From assembly GCA_046328225.1 (NCBI GenBank), contig JAXLWZ010000013.1, positions 1 through 64,000 of the forward strand: a DNA stretch of 64,000 nucleotides, written 5' to 3'. Shown one piece after another: positions 1-6,852 of this stretch. The notes under the pieces are model-generated. The model searched no databases. It was not told where the DNA came from and saw only the letters and a list, made by a program, of their open reading frames with translations. The position numbers and the translations under genes are program-made. Positions within the stretch are counted from its first letter, which is position 1, and each line of letters starts with the position of its first letter. The DNA comes from Amarobacillus sp046328225. GTDB lineage: Bacteria > Chloroflexota > Dehalococcoidia > Tepidiformales > Tepidiformaceae.

Positions 1-2
1 CC

Positions 3-1073
3 AAGCCCGAGGCGCGCGAGATCACCGACGCCCTCGACACCGTCGGCAACACCACCAAGGCGCTCACGAAGGGCTACGCGGTGGGTTCGGCGGCGCTCGC
101 GGCGTTCCTGCTGTTCACCGCGTACCTCGATGAGGTGCGCGTCGAAATGTCCAAGATCGCGGCCGACGACGCCGAGCGCTTCGTCACGCTGCAGCAGGAC
201 AACAACCTCCTCCCGCCGGGCGAGGACATGAAGGCCTCGGCCTCCGCGGCAGTGAGCGAGTACTCGAACGCGCTCACCGCGCTCAAGGACAAGGTCGGCG
301 ACGAAGACAAGTTCGCCCAGGCCGACGTCGATAGCCTGCTCATCGCCGACCGCGAAGAGACCGCCGCCATCCTCGACCGCAAGGTCGCCGACGGCGACAT
401 CGCCGAAGCGGACGCGAAGCCGTTCCTCGAAAGCGGCAGCCCGATCCCGCTGCCCCGCATCATGCCCGTGAACCTGGGCAAGGTGGACGTGTTCGTCGGG
501 GCGCTCCTCGGCGTGATGCTCGTCTTCCTCTTCAGCTCGCTCTCCATCCGCGCCGTGGGCAAGGCGGCGGGCGGCATCATCGAAGAGGTGCGCCGCCAGT
601 TCCGCGAAAACCCCGGCATCATGACGGGCGAAGTGCGGCCGGACTACTACCGCGCCGTCGACATCACCACGCGGGCGGCCCTGCGCGAAATGATCGTGCC
701 GGGCATCCTCGCCGTCGGCATGCCGGTGGCGGTGGGCCTCATCTTCCGCTACGCCTTCGGTGGCGATGGCAATGAGGGCTGGGCCTCCGTGGCCGGCATG
801 CTCATGGTCGGCACCATCGGCGGCGTGCTCGTCGCGACCTACCTGAACAACGCGGGTGGCGCGTGGGACAATGCCAAGAAGTTCATCGAGTCGGGCGGGA
901 TGAAGAATCCCGACGGCACGGTGGTCGGCAAGGGCAGCGAAACGCACGCCGCGGCGGTCGTCGGCGACACCGTCGGCGACCCCTTCAAGGACACGGCGGG
1001 CCCGGCCCTGCACGTGCTCGTGAAGCTCCTCAGCACCATCACGCTGGTGCTCGCGCCGCTGTTCATCAGCTAA
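3..1073 (+). CDS. hppA: Membrane-bound proton-translocating pyrophosphatase, C-terminal part
   Basis: C-terminal 356 residues of a membrane pyrophosphatase, which couples hydrolysis of cytoplasmic PPi to ion export across the inner membrane. The gene runs in from the left edge, so its start is not visible. Seen: GNTTKALTKG at nt 45-74 and the conserved acidic loop GDTVGDPFKDTAGPALH just before the last helix, with long hydrophobic segments around nt 480-570, 690-840 and 1015-1070. In this family Lys at the fifth position of the GNTT motif with Thr three residues later marks the K+-independent H+ pumps, while Ala there marks K+-dependent pumps. This protein has Lys (nt 57-59) and Thr (nt 66-68). 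A strong terminator follows directly. Confidence 0.95.
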   Translation, partial: KPEAREITDALDTVGNTTKALTKGYAVGSAALAAFLLFTAYLDEVRVEMSKIAADDAERFVTLQQDNNLLPPGEDMKASASAAVSEYSNALTALKDKVGDEDKFAQADVDSLLIADREETAAILDRKVADGDIAEADAKPFLESGSPIPLPRIMPVNLGKVDVFVGALLGVMLVFLFSSLSIRAVGKAAGGIIEEVRRQFRENPGIMTGEVRPDYYRAVDITTRAALREMIVPGILAVGMPVAVGLIFRYAFGGDGNEGWASVAGMLMVGTIGGVLVATYLNNAGGAWDNAKKFIESGGMKNPDGTVVGKGSETHAAAVVGDTVGDPFKDTAGPALHVLVKLLSTITLVLAPLFIS

Positions 1074-1098
1074 GCGCCGGCACGGGCGAACCAGGGAA

Positions 1099-1130
1099 CA
1101 GGGCCTCGCGAGGGGCCCTGTTTTCGTTTT
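1099..1130 (+). terminator. Rho-independent terminator of hppA
   Basis: CAGGGCC pairs with GGCCCTG, extended by two inner pairs around a GCGA tetraloop, and is followed by TTTTCGTTTT. It lies 26 nt after the hppA stop codon. Confidence 0.9.
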
Positions 1131-1162
1131 ATGCAGCGATGCGCGTTGCGCGGGCGGGGTTG

Positions 1163-1168
1163 TACGAT
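1163..1168 (+). promoter_or_regulatory. -10 element of a leaderless start
   Basis: TACGAT ends 8 nt before the ATG at 1177, and no Shine-Dalgarno sequence fits between. This suggests transcription starting at or next to the start codon. No convincing -35 was found at the usual spacing. Confidence 0.35.
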
Positions 1169-1176
1169 GCGCGGCC

Positions 1177-1713
1177 ATGCGTTCGCCCACCGAAGGACGG
1201 CTCATTCGCCTGCGCGCCCGTGAACCCGGGGACGTGCCCGTGATGCACGCCTGGACCACGGACGCGGAGACGATCCGCTTCAACGAGTCCCGCTACCCCG
1301 TCTCACTGGAGGCGATGCGCCCCCGCGCGACGTTCGGGGCGGACTTCCGGCACGCGCGATTCGCCGTCGTGGAGCGCGCGACGGGCGAGCTCGTCGGCGA
1401 TGTCGCGCTGCACACCATGGGGCCCGAAGACCGCTGCGGCTTCTTCGGCCTGCTGATTGCGCCCGCGCGGCGGGGCGAAGGCTTTGGCACGGACGCGACA
1501 CGCACGCTCTGCCGTTTCGCCTTCGAAGCCATGAACCTTCACCGGCTCGAGCTCGATGTCGTGGCGGCGAACACGCGCGCCTGGCACGTGTACGAGAAGG
1601 TCGGATTCCGCGTGGAGGGCCGGCGCCGCGCCTGCTACTTCCACCGGGGGACGTACGAGGACTTCATCATGATGGGGATGCTCCGCGGGGAGCTCATCGA
1701 GGAGGGCCAGTGA
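1177..1713 (+). CDS. GNAT acetyltransferase (RimJ/RimL type)
   Basis: 178-residue GNAT-fold N-acetyltransferase of the RimJ/RimL subgroup, which transfers acetyl from acetyl-CoA to an amine; the substrate cannot be told. Seen: the N-terminal EGRLIRLRAREPGD strand, a CoA-loop-like segment APARRGEGFGTDATR near residue 100, and the C-terminal signature LHRLELDVVAANTRAWHVY followed by KVGF and EG. The next gene is a clear paralogue that overlaps it by 4 bp, so the two are co-transcribed and probably arose by tandem duplication. A -10-like TACGAT just upstream and the lack of a ribosome site suggest a leaderless message. Confidence 0.85.
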   Translation: MRSPTEGRLIRLRAREPGDVPVMHAWTTDAETIRFNESRYPVSLEAMRPRATFGADFRHARFAVVERATGELVGDVALHTMGPEDRCGFFGLLIAPARRGEGFGTDATRTLCRFAFEAMNLHRLELDVVAANTRAWHVYEKVGFRVEGRRRACYFHRGTYEDFIMMGMLRGELIEEGQ

Positions 1714-2255
1714 GCGCCGATTCGCCATACGAGGGCCGGCTCGTCCGCTTGCGCGCGCGCGAGCCTGAGGACGAGCCGCTCCTGTACACCTGGTTCAACG
1801 ACGCCGAGGTGACCGAGCACCTGAGCCTGCGCTACCCGGTTTCGCACGCCCAGGAGCGCTCCTTCCTGGAGGGGACGACCGTGACCGGATACTTCGCCTC
1901 GAATTTCGCCGTCGTGCGGAAGGACACGGGCGAACTCATCGGCGGGGTCGAGCTGAAGGACCTGAGCCCCGAGAACCGGAGCGCCGTGCTCGGCATCGCG
2001 ATCGGCGACAAGCGCTGCTGGGATGGCGGCTACGGGACGGACACGATGCGCACGATGTGCCGCTTCGGCTTCGAAATGATGAACCTGAACCGCATTGAGC
2101 TCGAAGTGCACGCGGACAACGCGCGCGCGCGGCACGTGTACGCGAAGGTCGGCTTCCAGGAAGAGGGCGTGCGGCGGCAAGCGTTGTTCAAGGGCGGGCA
2201 CTACCAGGACGTGGTCGTGATGGGGCTGCTCGCGGGCGAACTGCGGCTGGAGTGA
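1710..2255 (+). CDS. GNAT acetyltransferase, tandem paralogue
   Basis: 181-residue GNAT acetyltransferase starting with GTG inside the last codons of the preceding gene. It shares with that gene the opening YEGRLVRLRAREPED, the segment MNLNRIELEVHADNARARH and the VYAKVGF/EEG end, so the pair is a tandem duplication. The CoA-binding loop reads GDKRCWDGGYGTDTMR and keeps the glycine pattern. The RimJ/RimL family acetylates protein N-termini, ribosomal proteins or small amines; nothing here identifies the acceptor. No clear terminator with a T tract follows. Confidence 0.83.
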   Translation: MSADSPYEGRLVRLRAREPEDEPLLYTWFNDAEVTEHLSLRYPVSHAQERSFLEGTTVTGYFASNFAVVRKDTGELIGGVELKDLSPENRSAVLGIAIGDKRCWDGGYGTDTMRTMCRFGFEMMNLNRIELEVHADNARARHVYAKVGFQEEGVRRQALFKGGHYQDVVVMGLLAGELRLE

Positions 2256-2349
2256 GCGGCGCCGGGGGTCGCGATCCGGGGTGACCCCGAGCGCGCGTTA
2301 CCAACCACGCTGCTAGGCTCGGGGGACCGCCCTTCCCTGGAGACATGCC

Positions 2350-2670
2350 GTGATCGAAGTCGTTGGCTGGGCCGCCGTGGCGCTGACGCAGGTGTTCTGG
2401 GTGCCCAACATCGCCCGCCTGGTGCGCACGCGCGACGTCGATGGGCATTCGCTGACGGCGTGGCTGGTGATGGTGGCGGGGCTCGCGTGCTGGCTGCTGT
2501 ACTTCGCCGTGAAGGGCGATGTGGTGGGCATGGTGGCGAACGTCTCGGGCGTGACCGGGGCGGCGGTGACGACGTTCTGCGTGTGGAAGTGGCGGCGGCG
2601 GGGCGTGCGTTCGGTGCACGTGCAATCACTCGAGAGCGAGCGTTTGGAGGTTCAGGCGGAGTCTGCGTAG
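2350..2670 (+). CDS. SemiSWEET/PQ-loop family small membrane protein
   Basis: 106-residue membrane protein with three hydrophobic helices (about residues 3-22, 37-58 and 62-83) and a basic tail. The pattern WVPNIARLVRTRDVDGHSL followed by a second helix matches the SemiSWEET/PQ-loop repeat, in which a Pro-Gln or Pro-Asn kink lies in helix 1. SemiSWEETs form dimers that facilitate sugar diffusion across the membrane. The GTG start at 2350 is preceded by CTGGAG. It stands alone, with no sugar catabolic gene beside it. Transport of a sugar is an inference from the family. Confidence 0.7.
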   Translation: MIEVVGWAAVALTQVFWVPNIARLVRTRDVDGHSLTAWLVMVAGLACWLLYFAVKGDVVGMVANVSGVTGAAVTTFCVWKWRRRGVRSVHVQSLESERLEVQAESA

Positions 2671-2757
2671 GGGAAGGATGGTTGGGACGGATAGAAGAAA
2701 TAGAATCCTTCTGAAATGCGCTTGGGGTAAATTTGTGACGAAAAGCGCAATCGCCTG

Positions 2758-2796
2758 TTGACACCCTTTGACGGAATCGGTAGCGTCCGGTATGGC
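2758..2796 (+). promoter_or_regulatory. Candidate promoter(s) of the riboswitch transcript
   Basis: Two overlapping sigma-A-like pairs with 17-nt spacers are visible: TTGACA (2758-2763) with TAGCGT (2781-2786), and TTGACG (2768-2773) with TATGGC (2791-2796). Either would start transcription just ahead of the riboswitch. The -10 matches are weak. Confidence 0.4.
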
Positions 2797-2825
2797 GTCA
2801 GACGGAGGGCGTCGACGCGCTCGGT

Positions 2826-2965
2826 CTTGCCCGGTGCAACTGCAGAACGCGCCACGTGCGCGACGGGGGAACCAGTTTTGGGGTGAATTCGGCCATCTCC
2901 CGGCCGATAGGGCACCTTCCGCCCGAACCCGTCAGCTAACCCCGTATGCAGCAGGGAGGCCCCTT
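2826..2965 (+). promoter_or_regulatory. ydaO/yuaA-type riboswitch (c-di-AMP)
   Basis: The invariant blocks of the ydaO/yuaA class occur in order. CGACGGGGGAACC (2861-2873) is followed by TTTTGGGGTGAATTC, then GGGCACCTTCCGCCC, then CGAACCCGTCAGCTAACC (2924-2941) and CCCGTATGC. The CGGGG/CCCCG pairing joining the first and last blocks is present. This class binds cyclic di-AMP and usually switches genes off when the ligand is bound; typical targets are K+ or osmolyte transport and cell-wall genes. Here the next gene, 70 nt downstream, is a small zinc-ribbon protein. No terminator with a T tract is seen before its ribosome site, so control at translation is more likely. A short hairpin (3004-3016) abuts the GGAGGG at 3021. 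Exact 5' and 3' limits are approximate. Confidence 0.88.
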
Positions 2966-3033
2966 CGGGCGGTGCCCGTCTATCCCCATCTTCGCTGAAA
3001 CCTGTCGCCTTGCGACTGTAGGAGGGTCCCACC

Positions 3034-3252
3034 ATGCCGGCTTTGCAAGAAGCCCCGCCGAAGTCATGCCCCAAGTGCCGCGGCTCGATGATCGTCGAGC
3101 GCGATTGGCACGGCACGTATGGCAGCTGCATCATGTGCGGTTATGTCCACGAGGTGCTCACCAGCCCCCCCGTGGACCTCGCGGCGGAGGAGGCGGCCCT
3201 CCCCCAGCGCCAGCGCCGGCGCCAGCCTTCCCACGGGAAGCTCCGGCTCTGA
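3034..3252 (+). CDS. Small zinc-ribbon protein under riboswitch control
   Basis: 72-residue protein with a compact two-knuckle zinc ribbon: CPKC near residue 12 and CIMC near residue 33, the second followed by GYVHEV. The tail is Gln/Arg-rich and basic. I do not recognise a named family. Zinc ribbons of this size bind nucleic acid or act as adaptors, which is an inference only. GGAGGG lies 7 nt before the ATG, and a c-di-AMP riboswitch occupies its leader. A terminator at 3305 ends the unit, so this is the only gene the riboswitch can obviously control. That makes it a candidate c-di-AMP response effector. Confidence 0.75.
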   Translation: MPALQEAPPKSCPKCRGSMIVERDWHGTYGSCIMCGYVHEVLTSPPVDLAAEEAALPQRQRRRQPSHGKLRL

Positions 3253-3304
3253 TTCGCGCGCGCGGCGCACGCTCCGGCTCCGCGCATCACGTGCATTGAA
3301 CGCG

Positions 3305-3335
3305 ACGCCCCTTCCACCGGAGGGGCGTTTCGCTT
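3305..3335 (+). terminator. Rho-independent terminator
   Basis: ACGCCCCT pairs with AGGGGCGT around an 8-nt loop, followed by TTCGCTTTT. It closes the riboswitch/zinc-ribbon transcription unit. Confidence 0.8.
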
Positions 3336-3391
3336 TTCGGAGAGAGAGCGGCTCTCTAGAATCCGCCCAACCCCTGGAAAGGTAGCCTGTT

Positions 3392-3676
3392 GTGACGTAC
3401 TTCCGCGTTTCGATCTGCAAGCCGCGCCGCGGCCAGGACAAGCATCTCCTCGAGGTCATGACCAAAGTCTCCGACCTCGCCAAGAACAACCCGGGCTGCC
3501 TCGAAAGCTACATACTCAAACCGCACGACGAGAGTGGCGAAATCGCGCGCATTACGATCTATGAGGATGAGCACGCGGCGGAGGTCCGCGCCAACACCGA
3601 CACCATGCTGGCCCTCCGTTCGGAGATCCACCTGGCCGCCGAATCGCACGTCGAGCGCGCCTTCTTCACCGTCTGA
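3392..3676 (+). CDS. ABM/YgiN-like small dimeric alpha-beta barrel protein
   Basis: 94-residue protein resembling the antibiotic-biosynthesis-monooxygenase (ABM) superfamily. It has an N-terminal beta strand (TYFRVSICKPRRGQDKHLLE), a helix with NPGCLESYILKP, then RITIYEDEHAAEVRANTD and an ERAFFTV end. The fold is a ferredoxin-like dimer found in quinol monooxygenases and haem-degrading enzymes, but the catalytic residues differ between subgroups and none is diagnostic here. GTG start, preceded by GGAAAGG. It is monocistronic, lying between a terminator and the structured leader of the next gene. The substrate is unknown. Confidence 0.65.
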   Translation: MTYFRVSICKPRRGQDKHLLEVMTKVSDLAKNNPGCLESYILKPHDESGEIARITIYEDEHAAEVRANTDTMLALRSEIHLAAESHVERAFFTV

Positions 3677-3844
3677 ACGAAGCTGGCAGGGGCGCTGGAA
3701 GTCGAGACATTCCACGCCCCGGCCACCATTCATCTGCTTCCCGGGAGGGCTCGCGGGCGCTGCAATAGGGTGCGCGCCGCGGGAAATAGCGGGGTGGAAC
3801 CCCGGGGGAAATGCGTCCCCAACATAAGGGTGTGCCCTACTACT

Positions 3845-3963
3845 GGCAGTCTTACCCGGCGGTAGACTTGCCGGTGTCTTAAGGGTTTCTTGTTGGGGTC
3901 ATACGTGTGGTACGGACGGGAGTCAGGCTCCCGCCGACCGTCAAACCCCTAAAAGGGAAACCC
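3845..3963 (+). promoter_or_regulatory. Structured leader of the response regulator gene
   Basis: The 305-bp intergenic stretch before the regulator (3677-3981) holds several hairpins. Arms at 3845-3856 and 3861-3872 pair around CGGC with a bulge. Arms 3883-3889 (GGGTTTC) and 3957-3963 (GAAACCC) could close a domain containing GGGGT/ACCCC (3895-3899/3945-3949) and CGGGAG/CTCCCG (3917-3922/3928-3933). A local CCCT/AGGG hairpin (3947-3957) would compete with this fold. I do not recognise a known riboswitch class. Transcription may start within this stretch. Confidence 0.4.
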
Positions 3964-3981
3964 AACGTACCGGAGGAGAAG

Positions 3982-4782
3982 ATGAACACGAACAGGATCC
4001 CGGGGCGCCCGCTCGCCCTTCGCCCCACGGCAACAAACCAGGCGAATTCGGCGGGACGGCAGGCACACCCCATCCGCATCCTGCTCGTGGATGACCATGC
4101 GGTCATTCGCCAGGCCCTGCGCATGCTGCTCGAAAGCCAGCCAGAGCTCGAAGTGGTGGCCGATGTCGAAAACGGCCGCGAAGCCGTCGCCGCCGTCGAG
4201 CGCTTCAGCCCCGACGTGGTCCTCATGGATGTGGTCATGCCCGGCCTGAACGGCCTCGAGGCCACCCGCCAGATTCGCCGCCAGTCCCCGGGCACCCGCG
4301 TCGTCATGCTCAGCGGCTTCGTCGATGAGGACCAGCTGCTGGACTCCCTGCGGTCGGGAGCTTCCGGCTACATCATCAAGAAGTCGGACGTCTCCGAGCT
4401 CGTGCTCGCGATCCAGACGGTGCACCGCGGCAACAGCTACTTCTCCAGCGCCCTCAGTGACGGCTTCGACCTCGCCGAGGTGCTCTACCAGGCGAAGCGG
4501 ACGGACCAGCGCAGCGGCGTGGAGGCGCTCACCTCCCGCGAGCGCGAGGTGCTCCAGCTCATCGCCGAGGGGTACACCAACCAGGGCATCGCCAACGCCC
4601 TCTACATCAGCGTGAAGACGGTGGAAGCGCACAAGGCGCACATCATGGCGAAGCTGCACGCGCGCAACCGCACCGACCTCATCCGCTACGCCATCCGCAA
4701 GGGCATCGTCCGGCTCGAAAGCGTGGACGAAGCGGAGCGCATGCTCGCGCAGTTCAACGACGATTCGGCGGCAGCTGTCTAG
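3982..4782 (+). CDS. NarL/LuxR-family two-component response regulator
   Basis: 266-residue response regulator. The receiver domain spans about residues 30-150, with the acidic pair DD at 37-38, the phospho-acceptor D83 in VVLMDVVMPG, and the conserved Lys in YIIKKSD. The C-terminal LuxR helix-turn-helix spans about 190-250 (ALTSREREVLQLIAEG, then SVKTVEAHKAHIMAKL). A 28-residue Arg/Pro-rich N-terminal extension precedes the receiver. I chose the ATG at 3982 because GGAGGAG lies 4 nt upstream; an in-frame GTG at 3907 falls in the leader. No histidine kinase is adjacent. It sits immediately before the inverted-repeat array and the flagellar operon, so it is a candidate regulator of motility, which is an inference from position. 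Confidence 0.9.
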   Translation: MNTNRIPGRPLALRPTATNQANSAGRQAHPIRILLVDDHAVIRQALRMLLESQPELEVVADVENGREAVAAVERFSPDVVLMDVVMPGLNGLEATRQIRRQSPGTRVVMLSGFVDEDQLLDSLRSGASGYIIKKSDVSELVLAIQTVHRGNSYFSSALSDGFDLAEVLYQAKRTDQRSGVEALTSREREVLQLIAEGYTNQGIANALYISVKTVEAHKAHIMAKLHARNRTDLIRYAIRKGIVRLESVDEAERMLAQFNDDSAAAV

Positions 4783-4808
4783 CCCACCGCATCCCTCGTC
4801 CTCTCTCC

Positions 4809-4840
4809 GAAGGCCCCCTCCCCACCAGGAGGGGGCCTTC
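4809..4840 (+). terminator. Terminator of the response regulator gene
   Basis: A 13-bp perfect stem (GAAGGCCCCCTCC with its complement) around a 6-nt loop. The T tract is poor (GCGTTGCC). Confidence 0.75.
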
Positions 4841-4858
4841 GCGTTGCCCTCGCTTCGT

Positions 4859-4955
4859 TCCCGGCCGGGAGCGAGTCCCGGGCAGGACCGAGTGCCGTTC
4901 CAGGGCGGCATGAGGAGCGGTCCCGGGCGGGAACGGGAGCGTGTCCCGGGCGGGC
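4859..4955 (+). repeat. Array of five TCCCG-NN-CGGGA inverted-repeat sites
   Basis: Within the 324-bp gap before flbD, five 12-bp palindromic sites occur. They are 4859-4870 (perfect), 4876-4887 (one mismatch), 4899-4910 (two mismatches), 4921-4932 (perfect) and 4944-4955 (one mismatch). The last four are spaced 22-23 bp apart, about two helical turns; the first is 17 bp from the second. The same perfect 12-mer occurs once before flagellin 1 (22804) and once before flagellin 2 (24207). This looks like a cooperative operator for a flagellar regulator. The protein that binds it is not known. Confidence 0.6.
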
Positions 4956-5039
4956 CGCGAGGGCGGGGAGCGGCGAGCCGCAATTAAGGGAATCGCCCCC
5001 CGCCTGAGGGGGTTGTCGAGGGGCCGCCAGAGCCATGAC

Positions 5040-5047
5040 CCCGATAA
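5040..5047 (+). promoter_or_regulatory. FliA-type -10-like element before flbD
   Basis: CCCGATAA matches the sigma-28 -10 consensus GCCGATAA at 7 of 8 positions, 59 nt before the flbD start. No matching -35 lies at the standard spacing. The surrounding GCCATGACCCCGATAACC resembles GGCCAGACCCGCGATAACC before flagellin 2. Confidence 0.3.
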
Positions 5048-5106
5048 CCCGCGTGTAGCACGCTCCGTACCCTGAGCCCAACCCGGCGAATTCGTGGGTG
5101 AGGGGA

Positions 5107-5307
5107 ATGATCCAGCTGACGCGCATCGATGGCACGGAGTTCTTCCTCAACCCGGACCTCATGGAGGTCATGGAGAATTCGCACGACACCCACATCACGC
5201 TGACAAACGGGCATCGCTACGTCTGCGCTGAGACGCCGGACGTGATCGTGGAGCGCATCGCGGCATACCGCCGGCAGACGATGGGCGCAATCCGGAGGAG
5301 CGCCTGA
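5107..5307 (+). CDS. flbD: Flagellar protein FlbD/SwrD family
   Basis: 66-residue protein of the FlbD/SwrD family, usually encoded next to motA; in Bacillus the homologue SwrD raises flagellar motor power. It begins MIQLTRIDGTEFFLNPDL, the typical family opening, followed by THITLTNGHRYVC and a C-terminal helix. I chose the ATG at 5107 because family members start with this motif and GAGGGGA precedes it; an in-frame GTG lies at 5098. Its stop overlaps the motA start by one base (TGATG), so it leads the long flagellar operon. Upstream lies the inverted-repeat operator array. Confidence 0.88.
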   Translation: MIQLTRIDGTEFFLNPDLMEVMENSHDTHITLTNGHRYVCAETPDVIVERIAAYRRQTMGAIRRSA

Positions 5308-6095
5308 TGGACCTCGCAACCGTCATCGGACTCGTGCTCGTCTTCGCCGGCATCATCGGCGGCAACGTCCTCGAAGGTGGCAACCCGGCGGCGCTCTTCA
5401 ACGTCCCGGGCATCATGATCGTTATCGTCGGCTCGCTGGGCGCGACGGTGATTTCGCAGCCGCTGCCGAACGTCATCGGGCTCCCCAAGGCGTTCATGAA
5501 CGCCTTCATGGGCGGCGGCAATCACAACTCCGCGGAAACGGTCGAGCTCTTCGTGACGATGGCCGACAAGGCCCGCCGCGAAGGCCTGCTCGCGCTCGAA
5601 GGCGACGTGGAGAAGATCCACGACCCGTTCACGCGCAAGGGCGTGCAGCTCATGATCGACGGCACCGACCCGGAGCTCCTGCGCCAGATCATGGAGATCG
5701 ACGCGGAAGCGACGAAGCACCGCGCGAAGGCCGGCGCCGAAGTCCTCGAATTCTGGGGCGGCATCGCGCCCACGATCGGCGTTCTCGGCGCGGTCATGGG
5801 CCTCATGGGCGTCATGGCGCACCTGGACGAGCCGGAGCACATCGGCCCCGGCATCGCGACCGCGTTCGTGGCGACGTTCTACGGCGTGTTCACGGCGAAC
5901 GCCATCTTCCTGCCGATGGCGAAGAAGCTCCACATCAACATGGAGCACGAGCAGCACACGCTCGAACTCGTGATCGAAGGGCTGATGTCGATCCAGTCGG
6001 GCGATAACCCGCGCATCGTGCGCGAGAAGCTCGAAGGCTTCCTGGCCCCGGCCGAGCGCCGCAAGGACGGCGGCGAAATGAGGGACGCGGCATGA
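5307..6095 (+). CDS. motA: Flagellar motor stator protein MotA
   Basis: 262-residue stator subunit with four transmembrane helices. With MotB it forms the proton- or sodium-driven channel that turns the rotor. Seen: the N-terminal helices (VIGLVLVFAGIIGGNVLEGG, then VPGIMIVIVGSLGATVI), a cytoplasmic domain with the charged stretch contacting FliG, then GGIAPTIGVLGAVMGLMGVM and TAFVATFYGVFTANAIFLP carrying the conserved prolines. Length and order fit the family. It overlaps flbD by 1 bp and motB by 4 bp. The ion used cannot be told from this sequence alone. Confidence 0.96.
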   Translation: MDLATVIGLVLVFAGIIGGNVLEGGNPAALFNVPGIMIVIVGSLGATVISQPLPNVIGLPKAFMNAFMGGGNHNSAETVELFVTMADKARREGLLALEGDVEKIHDPFTRKGVQLMIDGTDPELLRQIMEIDAEATKHRAKAGAEVLEFWGGIAPTIGVLGAVMGLMGVMAHLDEPEHIGPGIATAFVATFYGVFTANAIFLPMAKKLHINMEHEQHTLELVIEGLMSIQSGDNPRIVREKLEGFLAPAERRKDGGEMRDAA

Positions 6096-6847
6096 GCCGG
6101 AAAGCGGCCGACGCGCCAAAGGCGGAGAACCACGAGCGATGGATCGTGAGCTACGCGGACATGCTCACGCTGCTGTTCGCGCTCTTCGTGGTGCTCTACG
6201 CCCTCAGCGATTCGAACCCGCGCAAGATGCTCATCGTGCAGCAATCGCTCGATGAGGCGTTCAGCGTGAACGTGCTGCAGGGGAACTCCGGCGCTTCGCC
6301 CATCTTCGCCGCCGGTGGCGGGCTCGCGCCGACGATTGGCGAAATCAAGGGCCGGGACCTGGTCACCATCCAGAAGCAGATGGCGGACTTCGCGAAGGCG
6401 GCCGGCCTGGAGAACAAGATCCAGATCCGGCAGACGGCGGACTCCATCACCATCAGCCTGGCCGACAATCTCCTGTTCACCTCGGGCAGCGCGGAGCTGC
6501 GGCCGGGGGCGCAGGAGGTCCTGGCGCAGGTGGCGGCGGTGCTGAGGGCGCTGCCCAACCAGCTGCGCGTGGAAGGCCACACGGACAACGTCCCCGTGAA
6601 CAGCCCGGACTATCCCACGAACTGGGAGCTTTCGGCGGCGCGCGCTTCGACGGTGCTGCGCTTCCTCATCGAAGGCGGCGGCATCGCGCCCGGGCACCTC
6701 GTGCTCGAAGGCTACGCCGACACGCGGCCCGTCGCGGACAACGCGACGGCGGAAGGGCGCGCGCTCAATCGCCGTGCCGACATCGTCATCGTTTACCCGA
6801 CGCAGGCCGAGCTCGAAGCCGCGCTCAACGCCGCGAGGGGGAGGTAA
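6092..6847 (+). CDS. motB: Flagellar motor protein MotB
   Basis: 251-residue partner of MotA. A single N-terminal transmembrane helix follows WIVSYADMLTLLFALFVVL; the ion-carrying Asp is D23. The periplasmic/wall-side plug region is followed by an OmpA-like peptidoglycan-binding domain (about residues 115-245) with LFTSGSAELRPGAQEVL, VEGHTDNVPVNSP and NWELSAARASTVLRFL. The C-terminal RALNRRADIVIVYP is typical. It anchors the stator to peptidoglycan. The start ATG overlaps the motA stop. Confidence 0.96.
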   Translation: MSRKAADAPKAENHERWIVSYADMLTLLFALFVVLYALSDSNPRKMLIVQQSLDEAFSVNVLQGNSGASPIFAAGGGLAPTIGEIKGRDLVTIQKQMADFAKAAGLENKIQIRQTADSITISLADNLLFTSGSAELRPGAQEVLAQVAAVLRALPNQLRVEGHTDNVPVNSPDYPTNWELSAARASTVLRFLIEGGGIAPGHLVLEGYADTRPVADNATAEGRALNRRADIVIVYPTQAELEAALNAARGR

Positions 6848-6852
6848 CGGCA

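Noticed and set aside
2256..2349. Terminator after the second GNAT gene
   Set aside because: GGGGTC/GACCCC can pair across a 12-nt loop, but no T tract follows and the loop is GC-rich, so it was not listed.
2768..2998. 76-codon + frame across the riboswitch
   Set aside because: It covers the conserved riboswitch blocks, has no ribosome site and shows no protein-like pattern.
3907..3981. Upstream GTG start for the response regulator
   Set aside because: It lies inside the structured leader; the ATG at 3982 has GGAGGAG at good spacing.
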